Made by a program: the position numbers and the translations under genes. Shown one piece after another: positions 1-8,536 of a stretch of DNA of 35,741 nt. Every line of letters begins with the position of its first letter. Position 1 is the first letter of the stretch. The DNA comes from an uncultured Bacteroidia bacterium (GTDB lineage: Bacteria > Bacteroidota > Bacteroidia > Bacteroidales > UBA932): NCBI GenBank assembly GCA_902788175.1, contig CADAJF010000021.1, forward strand, positions 1 through 35,741. Direction: 5' to 3'. The notes beneath the pieces were generated by a model, which worked only from the letters and a program-made list of their open reading frames with translations, did no database searches and was not told where the DNA came from.

Positions 1-1761
1 GGGACGGCCGTCTGTCTCGGGGGCATCCACCAGCGAGAGCTGGGACACCAGGCGGCGTACCGTCACAGAGGCCTTGACATAGAGGGAATCGTCCGAGACC
101 ACCGGGATGTGCTGCTCTACCAGGGCGGCGGCAACAGCGGCCCCCTCCGCTTTACCGCGAACGAGGATGGCCACATCCGACCACTGCGCTCCCCGCTCCC
201 GAAGCGTGTCTATAGTCTGGAGTATCTCGGCCAGCTGATCTTCGGTAAAGCAAACCTCTACCGAGCCGGGAGAGGTGTCCCGGAAACGAGCTTCCTGCTC
301 TACATCGGCGTACAGGGAAGAGATGCTGCCGGGGGCCGAAGGGTCTTCCCCGCCCTGGCGGTCCAGCTCTGCGGCGGCGTAGGCGAAGAACTCGTTGTTG
401 AAGCCCACGATTTCCCGGCAGGTGCGGTAATTACCCTTGAGCGAAGAAACCTTCACGCGGGAAAAATCCCGCTCTACCTGGCTGCCCAGGAGGTTCCAGT
501 CGCTTCCCCGCCAGCGGTAGATGCTTTGCTTGACATCACCCACCACCAGGGAATCGTGCCCTTCGCTCTCGCTCCCCTGCAACAGCGGCCTGAAGTTCTC
601 CCACTGGATAAGGGCCGTATCCTGGAATTCGTCCAGGAGGAAGTCCTCGTAGCGGACGCCCAACTTCTCATAGATGAAAGGGGTATCCGTGCCGTCTATG
701 ATATGGTGCAGGATGGTGTTGCTGTCATCGATGCACAGGACGTTTTTCTCTTTCTGGATTTGCTGGAAAGCCTGGTACAGTTCCCCGGCTACGCCCAGGC
801 CATAGAGCTGCCCTTGCAGCAGCCAGGCCGTCCGGTAAACCCTGTACGGGGCCCCGAAACAAGCCGCGAACGCCTTCAGCGGAGCATCCAGCACGCCCTC
901 CACTCTTTTAAGCAGATGGGCTTTGCTTTTGGCAAACCACTGCTCCGGGGTATCCACTTTATTCATCAGCGAATCCTTGGGCCGTACTACCGGATTGGCG
1001 GGCGGGCAGTAGCCGTGCAGGCACTTCATAAAGCCCCGGTTGCTATCCTGAGGGTCCACCCCGCAGCTTTCCAGCACCTTCAGGCACGCGGTGGCGGCCT
1101 CTTCCACCTGTTTTTTGAAAGACTCCTCTACCTTTTGGCAGGCCTCCCGCAGGCTGTCCAGCCTTTCACGGGTAATGGCAGCAGGAGGAGCAGGCAGGGT
1201 TTGCAGGCTTTGCGCCACTTCCGTCAGGCGCCCTTCCAGATAAAAACGGCCGTCTTGCTTGAGATCCTCCCGGACACTTCTGGTAAGCCATTCCAGCAAG
1301 GGGCGGTCCTCCTCCGAGAGGGAATCCAGCAGCCGGTCTACGCTCTCCGCCACCAGTTCCTGGCGGTCCAGCTGCACCTGGTAAGAGGAGAACTGGCCAA
1401 TCTCCCGTGAAAATGCCCGGAGAGCTTGCTGGAAAAAGCGGTCTATGGTAGAGACGGCAAAGGCGGAATAGTCGTGCAGGATGGACGTGAGCTGCTGCCC
1501 GGCCCGCCGCTGCAAAGTGGCGATATCCCCCAGCCCTTTCAGTTCCTCCAGATACGGGGACTCCTGCGGGGTTTTGGCCAACTTGAACAACTCCTTCAGG
1601 ATACGGCGCTTCATCTCGTCCGTGGCTTTGTTGGTAAAAGTCACGGCCAGCACATGCCTATACGCGTCTTGCTTATCACTCCCCACGAGCAGGCGAATAT
1701 ATTCCAAGGCCAGATGATAGGTTTTGCCGGACCCGGCCGATGCCTTCAGTATCTTAATCAT
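1..1761 (-). CDS. UvrD/RecB-like ATP-dependent helicase (exonuclease V/AddA type), 3' part outside window
   Basis: The first 587 codons are present and the frame is still open at the window edge. It starts at the ATG whose complement is 1759-1761. The protein begins with a Walker A motif ASAGSGKT at residues 7-14. It continues with TNKATDEMKRR (motif Ia region), Walker B plus motif II as LLDEFQDT, motif III as GDVKQSIYRWRG and motif IV as GNYRT. This is superfamily 1A DNA helicase architecture. The ASAGSGKT start and long insertions fit the RecB/AddA-like helicase-nucleases of Bacteroidota, which process double-strand ends. The nuclease domain would lie beyond the window, so whether it is present cannot be judged. 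Its promoter sits immediately upstream. It could instead be a nuclease-less UvrD paralogue. Confidence 0.9.
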   Translation of the reverse strand, partial: MIKILKASAGSGKTYHLALEYIRLLVGSDKQDAYRHVLAVTFTNKATDEMKRRILKELFKLAKTPQESPYLEELKGLGDIATLQRRAGQQLTSILHDYSAFAVSTIDRFFQQALRAFSREIGQFSSYQVQLDRQELVAESVDRLLDSLSEEDRPLLEWLTRSVREDLKQDGRFYLEGRLTEVAQSLQTLPAPPAAITRERLDSLREACQKVEESFKKQVEEAATACLKVLESCGVDPQDSNRGFMKCLHGYCPPANPVVRPKDSLMNKVDTPEQWFAKSKAHLLKRVEGVLDAPLKAFAACFGAPYRVYRTAWLLQGQLYGLGVAGELYQAFQQIQKEKNVLCIDDSNTILHHIIDGTDTPFIYEKLGVRYEDFLLDEFQDTALIQWENFRPLLQGSESEGHDSLVVGDVKQSIYRWRGSDWNLLGSQVERDFSRVKVSSLKGNYRTCREIVGFNNEFFAYAAAELDRQGGEDPSAPGSISSLYADVEQEARFRDTSPGSVEVCFTEDQLAEILQTIDTLRERGAQWSDVAILVRGKAEGAAVAAALVEQHIPVVSDDSLYVKASVTVRRLVSQLSLVDAPETDGRP

Positions 1762-1767
1762 TTCCTA

Positions 1768-1775
1768 CAAAAATA
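1768..1775 (-). promoter_or_regulatory. -7 box of the helicase gene (TATTTTTG)
   Basis: On the minus strand TATTTTTG fits the Bacteroidota -7 consensus TAnnTTTG. It ends six bases before the helicase ATG, so transcription would start about at the start codon and the mRNA would be nearly leaderless. No clear -33 TTTG is visible. Confidence 0.45.
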
Positions 1776-1844
1776 CAAAAAACTCCCGAATAATCCGCCA
1801 CTCCCCCGCTTCAACATGCCCCTTTCCACCTGTGGCACGTCACC

Positions 1845-2090
1845 CCGGGGGGCACACGATAGCCAATTCGCCCCCCGAAGCCACCTGGAACGTGGCCGCG
1901 GGGCACTGGAGGGGCGTTTTGCCCCCGGAGCTCAGCAGAGACCTGGTCCGGGGGGCGCTGGAGGGGCGTTTTGCCCCCGGAGGTCGGCAGAGACCTGGTC
2001 CTGGGGCACTGGAGGGCCGATTTGCCCCCGGAGCTCAGCAGAGACCTGGTCCGGGGGCGCTGGAGGGGCATTTTGCCCCCGGAACTGCCA
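1845..2090. repeat. Left palindromic repeat array (5 units, ~51-52 bp period) beside the RAYT gene
   Basis: This gene-free stretch holds five copies of a unit built on inverted arms GGGG(GG)C ... GCCCCC(C). The arms pair at 1847-1853/1870-1876, 1900-1904/1921-1926, 1950-1956/1973-1978, 2003-2007/2024-2029 and 2053-2058/2075-2080. Unit starts are 51-52 bases apart. Units 2-5 are very alike, including a linker around CAGAGACCTGGTC. The first unit is more diverged and resembles the right-hand array (3195-3345). The array ends about ten bases from the stop of the transposase-like gene. Short palindromes flanking a Y1 transposase gene are the hallmark of REP/RAYT loci. Confidence 0.85.
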
Positions 2091-2099
2091 GGGAGAGTT

Positions 2100-3008
2100 T
2101 TATGATGAGTTGGGGACGGGGAAGAACTGGTTCACTTGGTCTATCGGAAGGCGAAGGACCTGCGCAACCTGTTTGTTGGAGCTCATCAGCTCTGCTTTCA
2201 TCCGGCGGGCTGCTTCCAGGCGCTGCTCAGGGAGGAGCAGGTTGACTGTCCGGACTTTGTACCAGTCCGCTACTATCCGGAAGACATCCTCATTGGGCAG
2301 TTGGATGCACTCACCTATCCAGCGGGCAGTCTCTGCATCCGCCTCCACTTTCCGCGCCAGCATATGAAAGTATTGCCGGGCCGATTCAAAAAAGGCCTCG
2401 GCCCGCCGATAATCCACAAAACTGGCACGGAGAATAGCGCCATCCAGAACGCGCCAATCCACGGAAAGGACATCTCCCCGGGACTGGGTAATCTTCCGTT
2501 TCTCCCTGTAAGTGAGCTCGTTATAAGACACCCCTGCAGAATAGTAGGAAAGGTTCTCATTGAACATCAGTTGCGCACTGCTCCAGCGGTATCCGGATGG
2601 AGTCACGTCCCGTCCGGCCACATAAGGGTTCCGGAAGATATACAGAATGGCATTCCTCAGGGCCTTTAAATCGCCGATTGCCTTAATCTGTATATCCCAG
2701 CGGGCCAGAGAGGGATTGCCGCGTTTCAGTTGGTATCGGCTCATAGCCTTCCTTAAATGCTCGGTAAAGACAAGCACTTTCTCATACGCTCCTTCCAGCA
2801 GAAAGTGAAGGTGATTGTTCATCTCTACTTCGCCCAGAAGCCTTAGCGGTAAACCCGCCAGCGAGACTGCCGTCATGTTGGTCCCGTCTATAAACTCCTG
2901 CTCGCTTGTGAACAAAAGCCAGGGCAGATTCTCTGTAGTCACCATGTAAAACGGACCTCCCTGCCTAAAAAGACGCTCGCACTCATTTTCTCGTTCCCAA
3001 TATCTCAT
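2100..3008 (-). CDS. REP-associated tyrosine transposase-like protein (RAYT, Y1/HUH family)
   Basis: This 302-residue protein carries the Y1_Tnp (IS200-like) signature. The HUH motif is His66-Leu-His68 in MNNHLHFLLEG. A candidate nucleophile Tyr92 lies in AMSRYQLKRG. The downstream block ILYIFRNPYVAG...YRWSSAQ corresponds to the usual 'yI..NPv.agl...ypwSS' stretch. The last 100 residues end in a helix-turn-helix-like segment (SNKQVAQVLRLPIDQVNQFF), common in RAYTs. Such proteins bind and cut REP palindromes as single strands and are usually domesticated single-copy genes rather than active insertion sequences. Arrays of palindromes lie on both sides. The 'GhlWq.rf' stretch normally following the Tyr is replaced here by RWDIQIKAI, so this is a divergent member. 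The reading frame is intact. Confidence 0.85.
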   Translation of the reverse strand: MRYWERENECERLFRQGGPFYMVTTENLPWLLFTSEQEFIDGTNMTAVSLAGLPLRLLGEVEMNNHLHFLLEGAYEKVLVFTEHLRKAMSRYQLKRGNPSLARWDIQIKAIGDLKALRNAILYIFRNPYVAGRDVTPSGYRWSSAQLMFNENLSYYSAGVSYNELTYREKRKITQSRGDVLSVDWRVLDGAILRASFVDYRRAEAFFESARQYFHMLARKVEADAETARWIGECIQLPNEDVFRIVADWYKVRTVNLLLPEQRLEAARRMKAELMSSNKQVAQVLRLPIDQVNQFFPVPNSS

Positions 3009-3194
3009 AAGCCTTTTTATGCAAAGGAACGCATACTTATCCGTTTTAGGAAATAAAACACGGATAATCGCGAAAAACGCCCATCCAACGCGACAGAAGG
3101 CCGATTCACACCCCCGCCCCCAGCGTTTTTCTGCCCCAAAACCACTATCTTTTCACCTGTCCGGTCCAACAAAAAGAGCAAAAACCTCCCACGC

Positions 3195-3345
3195 CCGGGG
3201 GCACCAGAGCCACATTCTGCCCCCCGAGGCCAACAAAAACGCAGCCGGGGGGCACCAGAGCCCCATTCCGCCCCCCGAGGCCAGAAAAAACGCAGCCCGG
3301 GGGGCAGCAGAGCACCAATTTGCCCCCCCGAGGACAGCAAGAAGC
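3195..3345. repeat. Right palindromic repeat array (3 units, ~50-52 bp period) beside the RAYT gene
   Basis: Three units with arms GGGGG(G)C / GCCCCCC pair at 3197-3202/3219-3225, 3247-3253/3270-3276 and 3299-3305/3322-3328. Loops read ACCAGAGCC.CATTC or similar, and A-rich linkers (AACAAAAACGCAGC type) separate them. The orientation matches the left array: the CAC..GAG..ATT loop reads the same way on the + strand. The remaining bases of 3009-3194 between the RAYT start and this array are AT-richer and hold the RAYT upstream region, with nothing else recognisable. Confidence 0.85.
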
Positions 3346-3361
3346 GGTGCGGCAGGGCATG

Positions 3362-3396
3362 AAAAAGGCCTGACCGGAGGGGTCAGGCGCTTTTTT
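3362..3396. terminator. Intrinsic terminator downstream of dnaK (bidirectional)
   Basis: A perfect 8-bp stem, GCCTGACC (3368-3375) with GGTCAGGC (3381-3388), has a five-base loop. It is followed by a T run on the minus strand (3362-3366) and on the plus strand (3391-3396). It lies 13 bases beyond the dnaK stop and ends dnaK transcription. It could also stop plus-strand readthrough from the repeat region. Confidence 0.9.
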
Positions 3397-3408
3397 GGGG
3401 GGATGGGC

Positions 3409-5316
3409 TTACTGCTCGTCGGGGCCTTGGTCCTGGGGACCGGGCTGGGGGCCGCCGCCGAAGGGACCCTGAGGGCCACCCTGGAACGGGCCTTCGGGAC
3501 CGCCCTGAGGGCCACCGGCCTGCTGACCGGCCTGGTACATCTTCTCGAAAGCCTTGTTCAGGGCCTCGGAGTAGCGGTCGATGTCCGCGATATTCTGGGC
3601 CTTCACGGCCTCCTTGAGGAGGTTGCAGTTACTCTCTACCTCGCCTTTGATATCGGCGGGGACCTTATCTCCGTTTTCCTTCAGGAATTTCTCTGCCTGG
3701 AAGGTGAGGGCATCGGCCTGGTTGATTTTGTCAATACGCTCCTTCTCTGCTTTGTCTGCGGCTTCGTTGGCCTTGGCCTCGTCGCGCATGCGCTGGATTT
3801 CGGCGTCTGACAGGCCGCTGGAAGCCTCGATGCGGATGTGCTGCTCCTTGCCGGTGGCCTTGTCAACGGCGCTCACGTTCAGGATGCCGTTGGCGTCGAT
3901 GTCGAAGGTAACTTCGATCTGGGGCACGCCGCGGGGTGCGGGAGCGATGCCGTCCAGGTGGAAGATGCCAATCTGCTTGTTGTCCTTGGCCATGGGGCGC
4001 TCGCCCTGGAGGACGCGGATTTCCACGCCGGGCTGGTTGTCTGCCGCGGTGGAGAAAATCTGGCTCTTCTTGGCAGGAATAGTGGTATTGGACTCGATGA
4101 GTTTGGTCATCACGCCGCCAAGGGTTTCGATACCCAGGCTGAGCGGAGTGACATCCAGCAGGAGGACGTCCTTCACGTCACCGGCCAGCACGCCGCCCTG
4201 GATGGAGGCGCCGATAGCCACTACCTCGTCCGGGTTCACGCTCTTGTTGGGCTCCTTGCCGAAGAACTTCTTCACCAGCTCCTGAACGTAAGGGATACGA
4301 GTGCTGCCGCCCACAAGGAGAACCTCGTCGATGTCCGAGGGGTTGAGGTGAGCGTCGCTCAGGGCCTGGCGGCAAGGGGCGATGCTGCGCTGGAAGAGAG
4401 CGTCCGAGAGCTGCTCGAATTTGGCGCGGGTGAGCGTCTTGGCCAGGTGCTTGGGCACGCCGTCCACGGGCATGATGTAAGGGAGGTTGATCTCCGTGGA
4501 GGTCTGGCTGGAGAGCTCGATCTTGGCCTTTTCTGCGGCCTCTTTCAGGCGCTGGAGGGCCATCGGGTCCTTCTTGAGGTCCAGGCCGCCGTTCTCGGAG
4601 GCGAATTCTGCGGCCAGCCAGTCAATGATGACCTGGTCGAAGTCGTCGCCGCCAAGGTGGGTGTCACCGTTGGTGGAAAGCACCTCGAATACACCGTCTC
4701 CGAGCTGGAGGATAGAGATGTCGAAGGTACCGCCGCCAAGGTCGTACACGGCCACCTTCATGTCCTTGTCCTTCTTGTCCAGGCCATAGGCCAGGGCCGC
4801 TGCGGTGGGCTCGTTGATGATGCGCTTGACATCCAGACCGGCGATGCGGCCGGCTTCCTTGGTTGCCTGGCGCTGGGAGTCCGAGAAATATGCAGGGACG
4901 GTAATCACAGCCTCCGTCACTTCCTGGCGCAGGTATTCCTCCGCCGTCTTCTTCATCTTCTGGAGTATCATGGCCGATATCTCCTGCGGCGTGTACATCT
5001 TGCCGTTGATGTCCACGCGGGGGGTGTTGTTCTCACCGCGGACCACCTTGTAGGGGACGCGGCCAACCTCCGTATTCACCTGATCGTAGGTTTCGCCCAT
5101 GAAACGCTTGATGGAGAACACGGTGTTGCTGGGGTTGGTGATGGCCTGACGCTTGGCCGGAGAGCCTATCTTACGCTCACCGCCATCGGTGAAAGCCACC
5201 ACGGAAGGGGTAGTGCGCTGCCCCTCGTTGTTGATGATGACGGTGGGCTGGTTGCCCTCCATCACCGCGACGCAGGAATTAGTAGTTCCCAGGTCAATGC
5301 CGATAATCTTTCCCAT
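3409..5316 (-). CDS. dnaK: Molecular chaperone DnaK (Hsp70)
   Basis: This 635-residue protein is full length for DnaK. The ATPase domain opens with [11 protein letters not shown] and carries the phosphate-2 loop [12 protein letters not shown] near residue 195 and [12 protein letters not shown] near 335. The interdomain linker [14 protein letters not shown] is followed by the substrate-binding beta domain and helical lid. The last ~35 residues are an unusual Gly/Pro/Gln-rich tail ending DEQ. DnaK folds nascent and stress-damaged proteins in the cytoplasm with DnaJ and GrpE, neither of which is adjacent. It seems transcribed alone: a strong terminator follows, and the preceding gene on the same strand ends in its own terminator at 5379-5410. 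No convincing heat-shock operator (CIRCE) is visible in the 5317-5378 upstream region, which is AT-rich. Confidence 0.98.
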   Translation of the reverse strand: MGKIIGIDLGTTNSCVAVMEGNQPTVIINNEGQRTTPSVVAFTDGGERKIGSPAKRQAITNPSNTVFSIKRFMGETYDQVNTEVGRVPYKVVRGENNTPRVDINGKMYTPQEISAMILQKMKKTAEEYLRQEVTEAVITVPAYFSDSQRQATKEAGRIAGLDVKRIINEPTAAALAYGLDKKDKDMKVAVYDLGGGTFDISILQLGDGVFEVLSTNGDTHLGGDDFDQVIIDWLAAEFASENGGLDLKKDPMALQRLKEAAEKAKIELSSQTSTEINLPYIMPVDGVPKHLAKTLTRAKFEQLSDALFQRSIAPCRQALSDAHLNPSDIDEVLLVGGSTRIPYVQELVKKFFGKEPNKSVNPDEVVAIGASIQGGVLAGDVKDVLLLDVTPLSLGIETLGGVMTKLIESNTTIPAKKSQIFSTAADNQPGVEIRVLQGERPMAKDNKQIGIFHLDGIAPAPRGVPQIEVTFDIDANGILNVSAVDKATGKEQHIRIEASSGLSDAEIQRMRDEAKANEAADKAEKERIDKINQADALTFQAEKFLKENGDKVPADIKGEVESNCNLLKEAVKAQNIADIDRYSEALNKAFEKMYQAGQQAGGPQGGPEGPFQGGPQGPFGGGPQPGPQDQGPDEQ

Positions 5317-5378
5317 AGTAATGTGTTTTAAAAAATATTCTTATTCAACCTTTCCTGTTTCCGCACGGGGTTGCCCGC

Positions 5379-5410
5379 AAAAAACAGGCGCCACCCTTTT
5401 GGGCGACGCC
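5379..5410 (-). terminator. Intrinsic terminator after the OmpP1/FadL-like gene
   Basis: Minus-strand arms 5410-5401 and 5396-5387 pair over ten bases with two G-T wobbles and an AAAA loop. A T-rich run follows (5384-5379). It closes the lipoprotein/porin operon and separates it from dnaK. Confidence 0.8.
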
Positions 5411-5471
5411 TTAGATTTATCGAACTTCGTGCCAGCCGCCGATGGCTGACAAAATGGCAGGTTTTGGGACA

Positions 5472-7148
5472 CTAGAAGCGCCAGCCTGCTGTTAGGACTA
5501 CGTCCGTAAGAGTGGATTTGACCTCGATTTCCGGGGTGAGGATATCAGGATCGATGTACTTATCCGTGAAGTCCGAGTAGTCGTAATAGTAATAAGGGAC
5601 GATATACTCTTTGGGCATAAAGCGCAGGCGGACGGCAGCATCCAGGTAGAAGGAGCCGAAGGAATAGCCGGCGCCGAAGGACACGTTGGTCTTGGCCAGA
5701 GAGAACTTCTCCTTGAGGGTGAGGGGCGTAAGCGACCAGTCATCTTCCAGCCAGTTCTTCTGGCCGTAGGTGATCCAGTTGTACCCTACCCGGAGGGAGA
5801 GTTCCGGCGTGGGCTTGATTTCCCCGCCAACACGAATCTGGTGCGCAAAGCCCAGGGCATCCTCTATGTCCTGATTGGCATAAGTGAGGTAAGTGGGTGT
5901 GGAGCCGTCTTCCCCGCTATAGCGGATGGAGCCGTAGTTGACCAGCTCATAGTCTGCGCTGAGGACAGCCAGGCTGCCAAAGCTATAGGCAAGGCCGGCA
6001 TTCACGCGCATGGGCTGCAACATACTGTAGCCCCAGCTGTCTTCCGGGCTGGTAGACGGGACCAGCGACTTGCCAGTAAGGATTACCTCACCGGAATAGG
6101 CCTGGCGGGCCACAAAGCGCGTGAGCGTGGGAGACTGCACGGCCGCTGCCAGGCGAAGGCCTCCTGCAGGACGCCACAGCACACCCAGCTTTGCGTAAAC
6201 GCCGGTTCCGCGCAGGGAATAGTTGTGCTTCATCTGGAGGGAGGAAAAACGCCCGCGAGAGCCGTCTGTATAGACAATCTCCGGGAAATCGCCTTCATTT
6301 TCCGGCAGTTCCTGGAAGTACTCCGCCATGGCGTAATTGAGGTTCACAAAGCCCAGATTGGCGCCGATATAGAAACGGTCCTCATAATTGGCAGCAAAGT
6401 TAAAGACAATGTCATTTTTGCTGCCGCTTGTCTGCTGTCCGTACCTTTGCACCACTGGAGCGGCCAGCCAGAAATCGCCGGAAGCGTCCCGTAGTTCTGT
6501 TACCGCCTGGTAAATATTGTTCATGCCGGGCACGCCGTTGAACATGCCGCTGCGGTAAGCCACCATATCCACCCATTTGGGCATGCGGGAGAGGTCGCTG
6601 CCGGAATACCACCAGTCCTCCGTGCCCAGTACTGTTTCCGTGTACCCTTCGGCCGATGAGGCCAGCGCAGCCGCATAAGAAGTATCCTCGTTGATGCCGG
6701 AGGCCTTGATGCGACCGGTGTAATTGTTGGTGCCGCTCATCATCAGGCCGAAGACAGTGCGCTTCCAGCCCGTACGGCGACCGGTGTCAAAGGAAAAAAT
6801 CATCCCCAGGTTAGGCAACCCAAAGCGTCCGTATGGCGTGGTGACGGCATCGCCGAGACCCACCGGAACGCTGCTGCCGGGTGCCACCACTCCCGTGGAA
6901 CCTGCCAGGGAGAACGTAAAGCCGGGGCTTATCACAAACTGGGAATAGCCTGCCACGGCCGATCCGGCCGGGTTGAGCACCAGGGAACCGGGATCCCCGC
7001 CAATGGCGGTTACTGCGTTACCCATGCCCAGCGTACGGGCCGTACCCAGGTAATTGTTTTCCGTAAAGAAACGGGCATCCTGCCAGTCTTGGGCAGAAGC
7101 CGTCACTGCGACGGCCATGCCAAGCGCCAGGGTCATTATCTTTTTCAT
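5472..7148 (-). CDS. OmpP1/FadL-family outer membrane protein
   Basis: This 558-residue protein has a Sec signal peptide (MKKIMTLALG...VTASAQ, cleavage near residue 19). Next comes the family's amino-terminal hallmark ARTLGMGNAVTAIGGDPGSL near residues 36-55, an N-terminal hatch segment followed by NPAG. The rest alternates short polar and aromatic stretches, as expected for a beta barrel, and ends in an aromatic residue (TAGWRF), the usual outer-membrane C-terminus. FadL relatives carry hydrophobic compounds across the outer membrane, but the substrate cannot be told here. It lies 24 bases after the lipoprotein gene on the same strand, so the two are probably cotranscribed. Bacteroidota members are sometimes labelled 'hemin receptor' without support. 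Confidence 0.88.
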   Translation of the reverse strand: MKKIMTLALGMAVAVTASAQDWQDARFFTENNYLGTARTLGMGNAVTAIGGDPGSLVLNPAGSAVAGYSQFVISPGFTFSLAGSTGVVAPGSSVPVGLGDAVTTPYGRFGLPNLGMIFSFDTGRRTGWKRTVFGLMMSGTNNYTGRIKASGINEDTSYAAALASSAEGYTETVLGTEDWWYSGSDLSRMPKWVDMVAYRSGMFNGVPGMNNIYQAVTELRDASGDFWLAAPVVQRYGQQTSGSKNDIVFNFAANYEDRFYIGANLGFVNLNYAMAEYFQELPENEGDFPEIVYTDGSRGRFSSLQMKHNYSLRGTGVYAKLGVLWRPAGGLRLAAAVQSPTLTRFVARQAYSGEVILTGKSLVPSTSPEDSWGYSMLQPMRVNAGLAYSFGSLAVLSADYELVNYGSIRYSGEDGSTPTYLTYANQDIEDALGFAHQIRVGGEIKPTPELSLRVGYNWITYGQKNWLEDDWSLTPLTLKEKFSLAKTNVSFGAGYSFGSFYLDAAVRLRFMPKEYIVPYYYYDYSDFTDKYIDPDILTPEIEVKSTLTDVVLTAGWRF

Positions 7149-7172
7149 AGTAGAAACTCTGTGGATTAAGGG

Positions 7173-8480
7173 TTATCGGCGACCACCGCCGGAAGAACGG
7201 GAGCCACCGCCACCGCCGGAATAACTGCCGCCGGAAGACGAACGGGAACTGCCGCCGCCGGAATAACTGCCACCGGAAGAGGAGCGCGAGCTGCTGCCAC
7301 CGGAGTAGCTGCCGGAAGAAGAGGAGCGGGTACTGCCCGAAGAAGACGAGCGGGAAGAACTGCCACCGCTGGAAGGCCGATAGTTGGTGCTTCCCGAAGA
7401 GGGACGGACAGAGCCAGAGGAACGGGTGCTGCCGCTGGAGCGGGTGGCGCTGCTGCCGGAAGAACGGGTGCTGCTGCCGCTGGAGCGGGTGCTGCTGCCG
7501 CTGGAGCGGGTGGCACTGCTGCCGGAAGAGCGGCTGCCGCTGCTGCCGGAATAGCTGCCCGTAGAACGGGTGCCGCCACCGCTGGAGCGGGTGCTGCTGC
7601 CGCTGGAACGGGAGGCGCTGCCGGAAGAGCGGCTGACCGCCGTTGCGCGGGTGGAAGGCGAGGCGCTGCGCGAAGAAACCACGGAACGGGAAGTGGAGGC
7701 CGAACGGGCGGCAGAACTGACCTTGGAGGAGGCGCTCCTTAGGGGCGAAGCGCTGCGGCTGGCCGTCATGCTGCGCCCTGCGGAGCGGGAGACGCCGCCC
7801 CTTGCCGCATACTGGCCGGCATACGGGTAATTGGCCCTGCCGGGGTGCAGTATGCTGCCGCCGCCCCAATAGTGGTTGCCATAATAGCCGCCGTAGTAGC
7901 CGCCATAATAATAGGGGTGATGGTGGTGCCAGTGATACCAGGAACCATAGTACCAAGAACTGTAATACCACGGGCTGCCCCAGTAATAATAATCATGGTA
8001 GTACCAGGGATCGTAAGCCCAGGAGCTGTAATACCAGGGGTCATGCCAGTAGCTCCAGGAGCTGTAGTACCAGGGCCTGTACCAGGAACGGAGGTGCCAG
8101 GAATTGTAGTACCAGGGGCTGCCCCAATAATAGTAGTCCCGGAAATACCAGGGGCGGTAGGCCCAGGAATAGTCGTAGAGCCAAGTGGGAGTATCCACTA
8201 CCGTGAGGTAGGAATTCTCATGCAGGTTGAAGAGCACGGACTTGCCCGGAGGTACCACCAGGGTATCCCCTTCGCTGCTGATTATATACGCTTGGGATTG
8301 CTTGCTTTCTGCAAGGAGATTGTCCAGTTCTGTTTCCGTGGTGGCCAGAACGGTTTCACGGACGGGAACAGGGCGGGAGTACACACCGTCATCATAGACT
8401 TGTGTCTGAAGCTGGCTCACGGAAGAGCAGGACAGGGCGGCAAAGGCCGCCGCAGCATAGGCCAAAAAACTCTTTTTCAT
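7173..8480 (-). CDS. Trp/Tyr-rich, Ser/Arg/Gly-repeat lipoprotein of unknown function
   Basis: This 435-residue protein starts with a lipoprotein signal peptide; the lipobox FAALSC puts the lipidated Cys at residue 18. Residues ~20-100 form an ordinary-looking segment (VYDDGVYSRPV ... SEGDTLVVPPGKSVLF). Residues ~100-215 are extraordinarily rich in Trp and Tyr, with repeats of WYYSSW, DPWYY and YYYWGSPWYY, then HHHH and GGYYGGYYG. Residues ~230-435 are low complexity, built from RSSGS/TRSSG repeats, highly basic, with almost no acidic residues. A strong AAGGAGG precedes the start, which is rare in this phylum. It precedes the FadL-like gene in the same operon. Bacteroidota proteins of this kind have been mislabelled as vitellogenin-like. 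It is probably anchored in the outer membrane; the function is unknown. Confidence 0.85.
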   Translation of the reverse strand: MKKSFLAYAAAAFAALSCSSVSQLQTQVYDDGVYSRPVPVRETVLATTETELDNLLAESKQSQAYIISSEGDTLVVPPGKSVLFNLHENSYLTVVDTPTWLYDYSWAYRPWYFRDYYYWGSPWYYNSWHLRSWYRPWYYSSWSYWHDPWYYSSWAYDPWYYHDYYYWGSPWYYSSWYYGSWYHWHHHHPYYYGGYYGGYYGNHYWGGGSILHPGRANYPYAGQYAARGGVSRSAGRSMTASRSASPLRSASSKVSSAARSASTSRSVVSSRSASPSTRATAVSRSSGSASRSSGSSTRSSGGGTRSTGSYSGSSGSRSSGSSATRSSGSSTRSSGSSTRSSGSSATRSSGSTRSSGSVRPSSGSTNYRPSSGGSSSRSSSSGSTRSSSSGSYSGGSSSRSSSGGSYSGGGSSRSSSGGSYSGGGGGSRSSGGGRR

Positions 8481-8513
8481 AGTCAGAACCTCCTTAAATC
8501 CAATAAAAATAAG

Positions 8514-8521
8514 TATCTTTG
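8514..8521 (+). promoter_or_regulatory. -7 box of proS (TATCTTTG)
   Basis: TATCTTTG is a perfect match to TAnnTTTG. Transcription would begin near 8527, giving a leader of about 97 bases before the proS ATG. No clear -33 TTG is seen at the expected distance. Confidence 0.6.
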
Positions 8522-8524
8522 CGA

Positions 8525-8536
8525 CCGGATATCCGG
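8525..8536. other. 12-bp perfect palindrome CCGGATATCCGG at the proS transcription start
   Basis: The palindrome lies 3 bases after the -7 box of proS, between divergently transcribed genes. It could be an operator or a 5'-end hairpin of the proS mRNA. The rest of the proS leader (8537-8623) shows no T-box or other recognised element. Confidence 0.4.

Noticed and set aside
1426-2367. Small open frames running through the left repeat array
   Set aside because: They join the antisense of the helicase, the repeats and the antisense of the RAYT gene; the repeats give similar peptides in several frames, as expected of non-coding repeats.
2100-3008. Active insertion sequence of the IS200/IS605 type
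   Set aside because: The protein has the longer RAYT-like layout with a C-terminal extension, no tnpB partner, and is bracketed by multi-copy palindromes rather than single left and right ends.
1845-3345. CRISPR array
   Set aside because: Repeats and linkers are both conserved between units, there are no unique spacers, and the flanked gene is a transposase-like RAYT rather than a Cas protein.
3017-3515. Open frames through the right repeat array and the end of dnaK
   Set aside because: They read GGGGGC repeats and the dnaK tail in wrong frames, have no start context, and overlap a terminator.
5317-5378. CIRCE heat-shock operator upstream of dnaK
   Set aside because: No TTAGCACTC-type inverted repeat is present; the region is only AT-rich.
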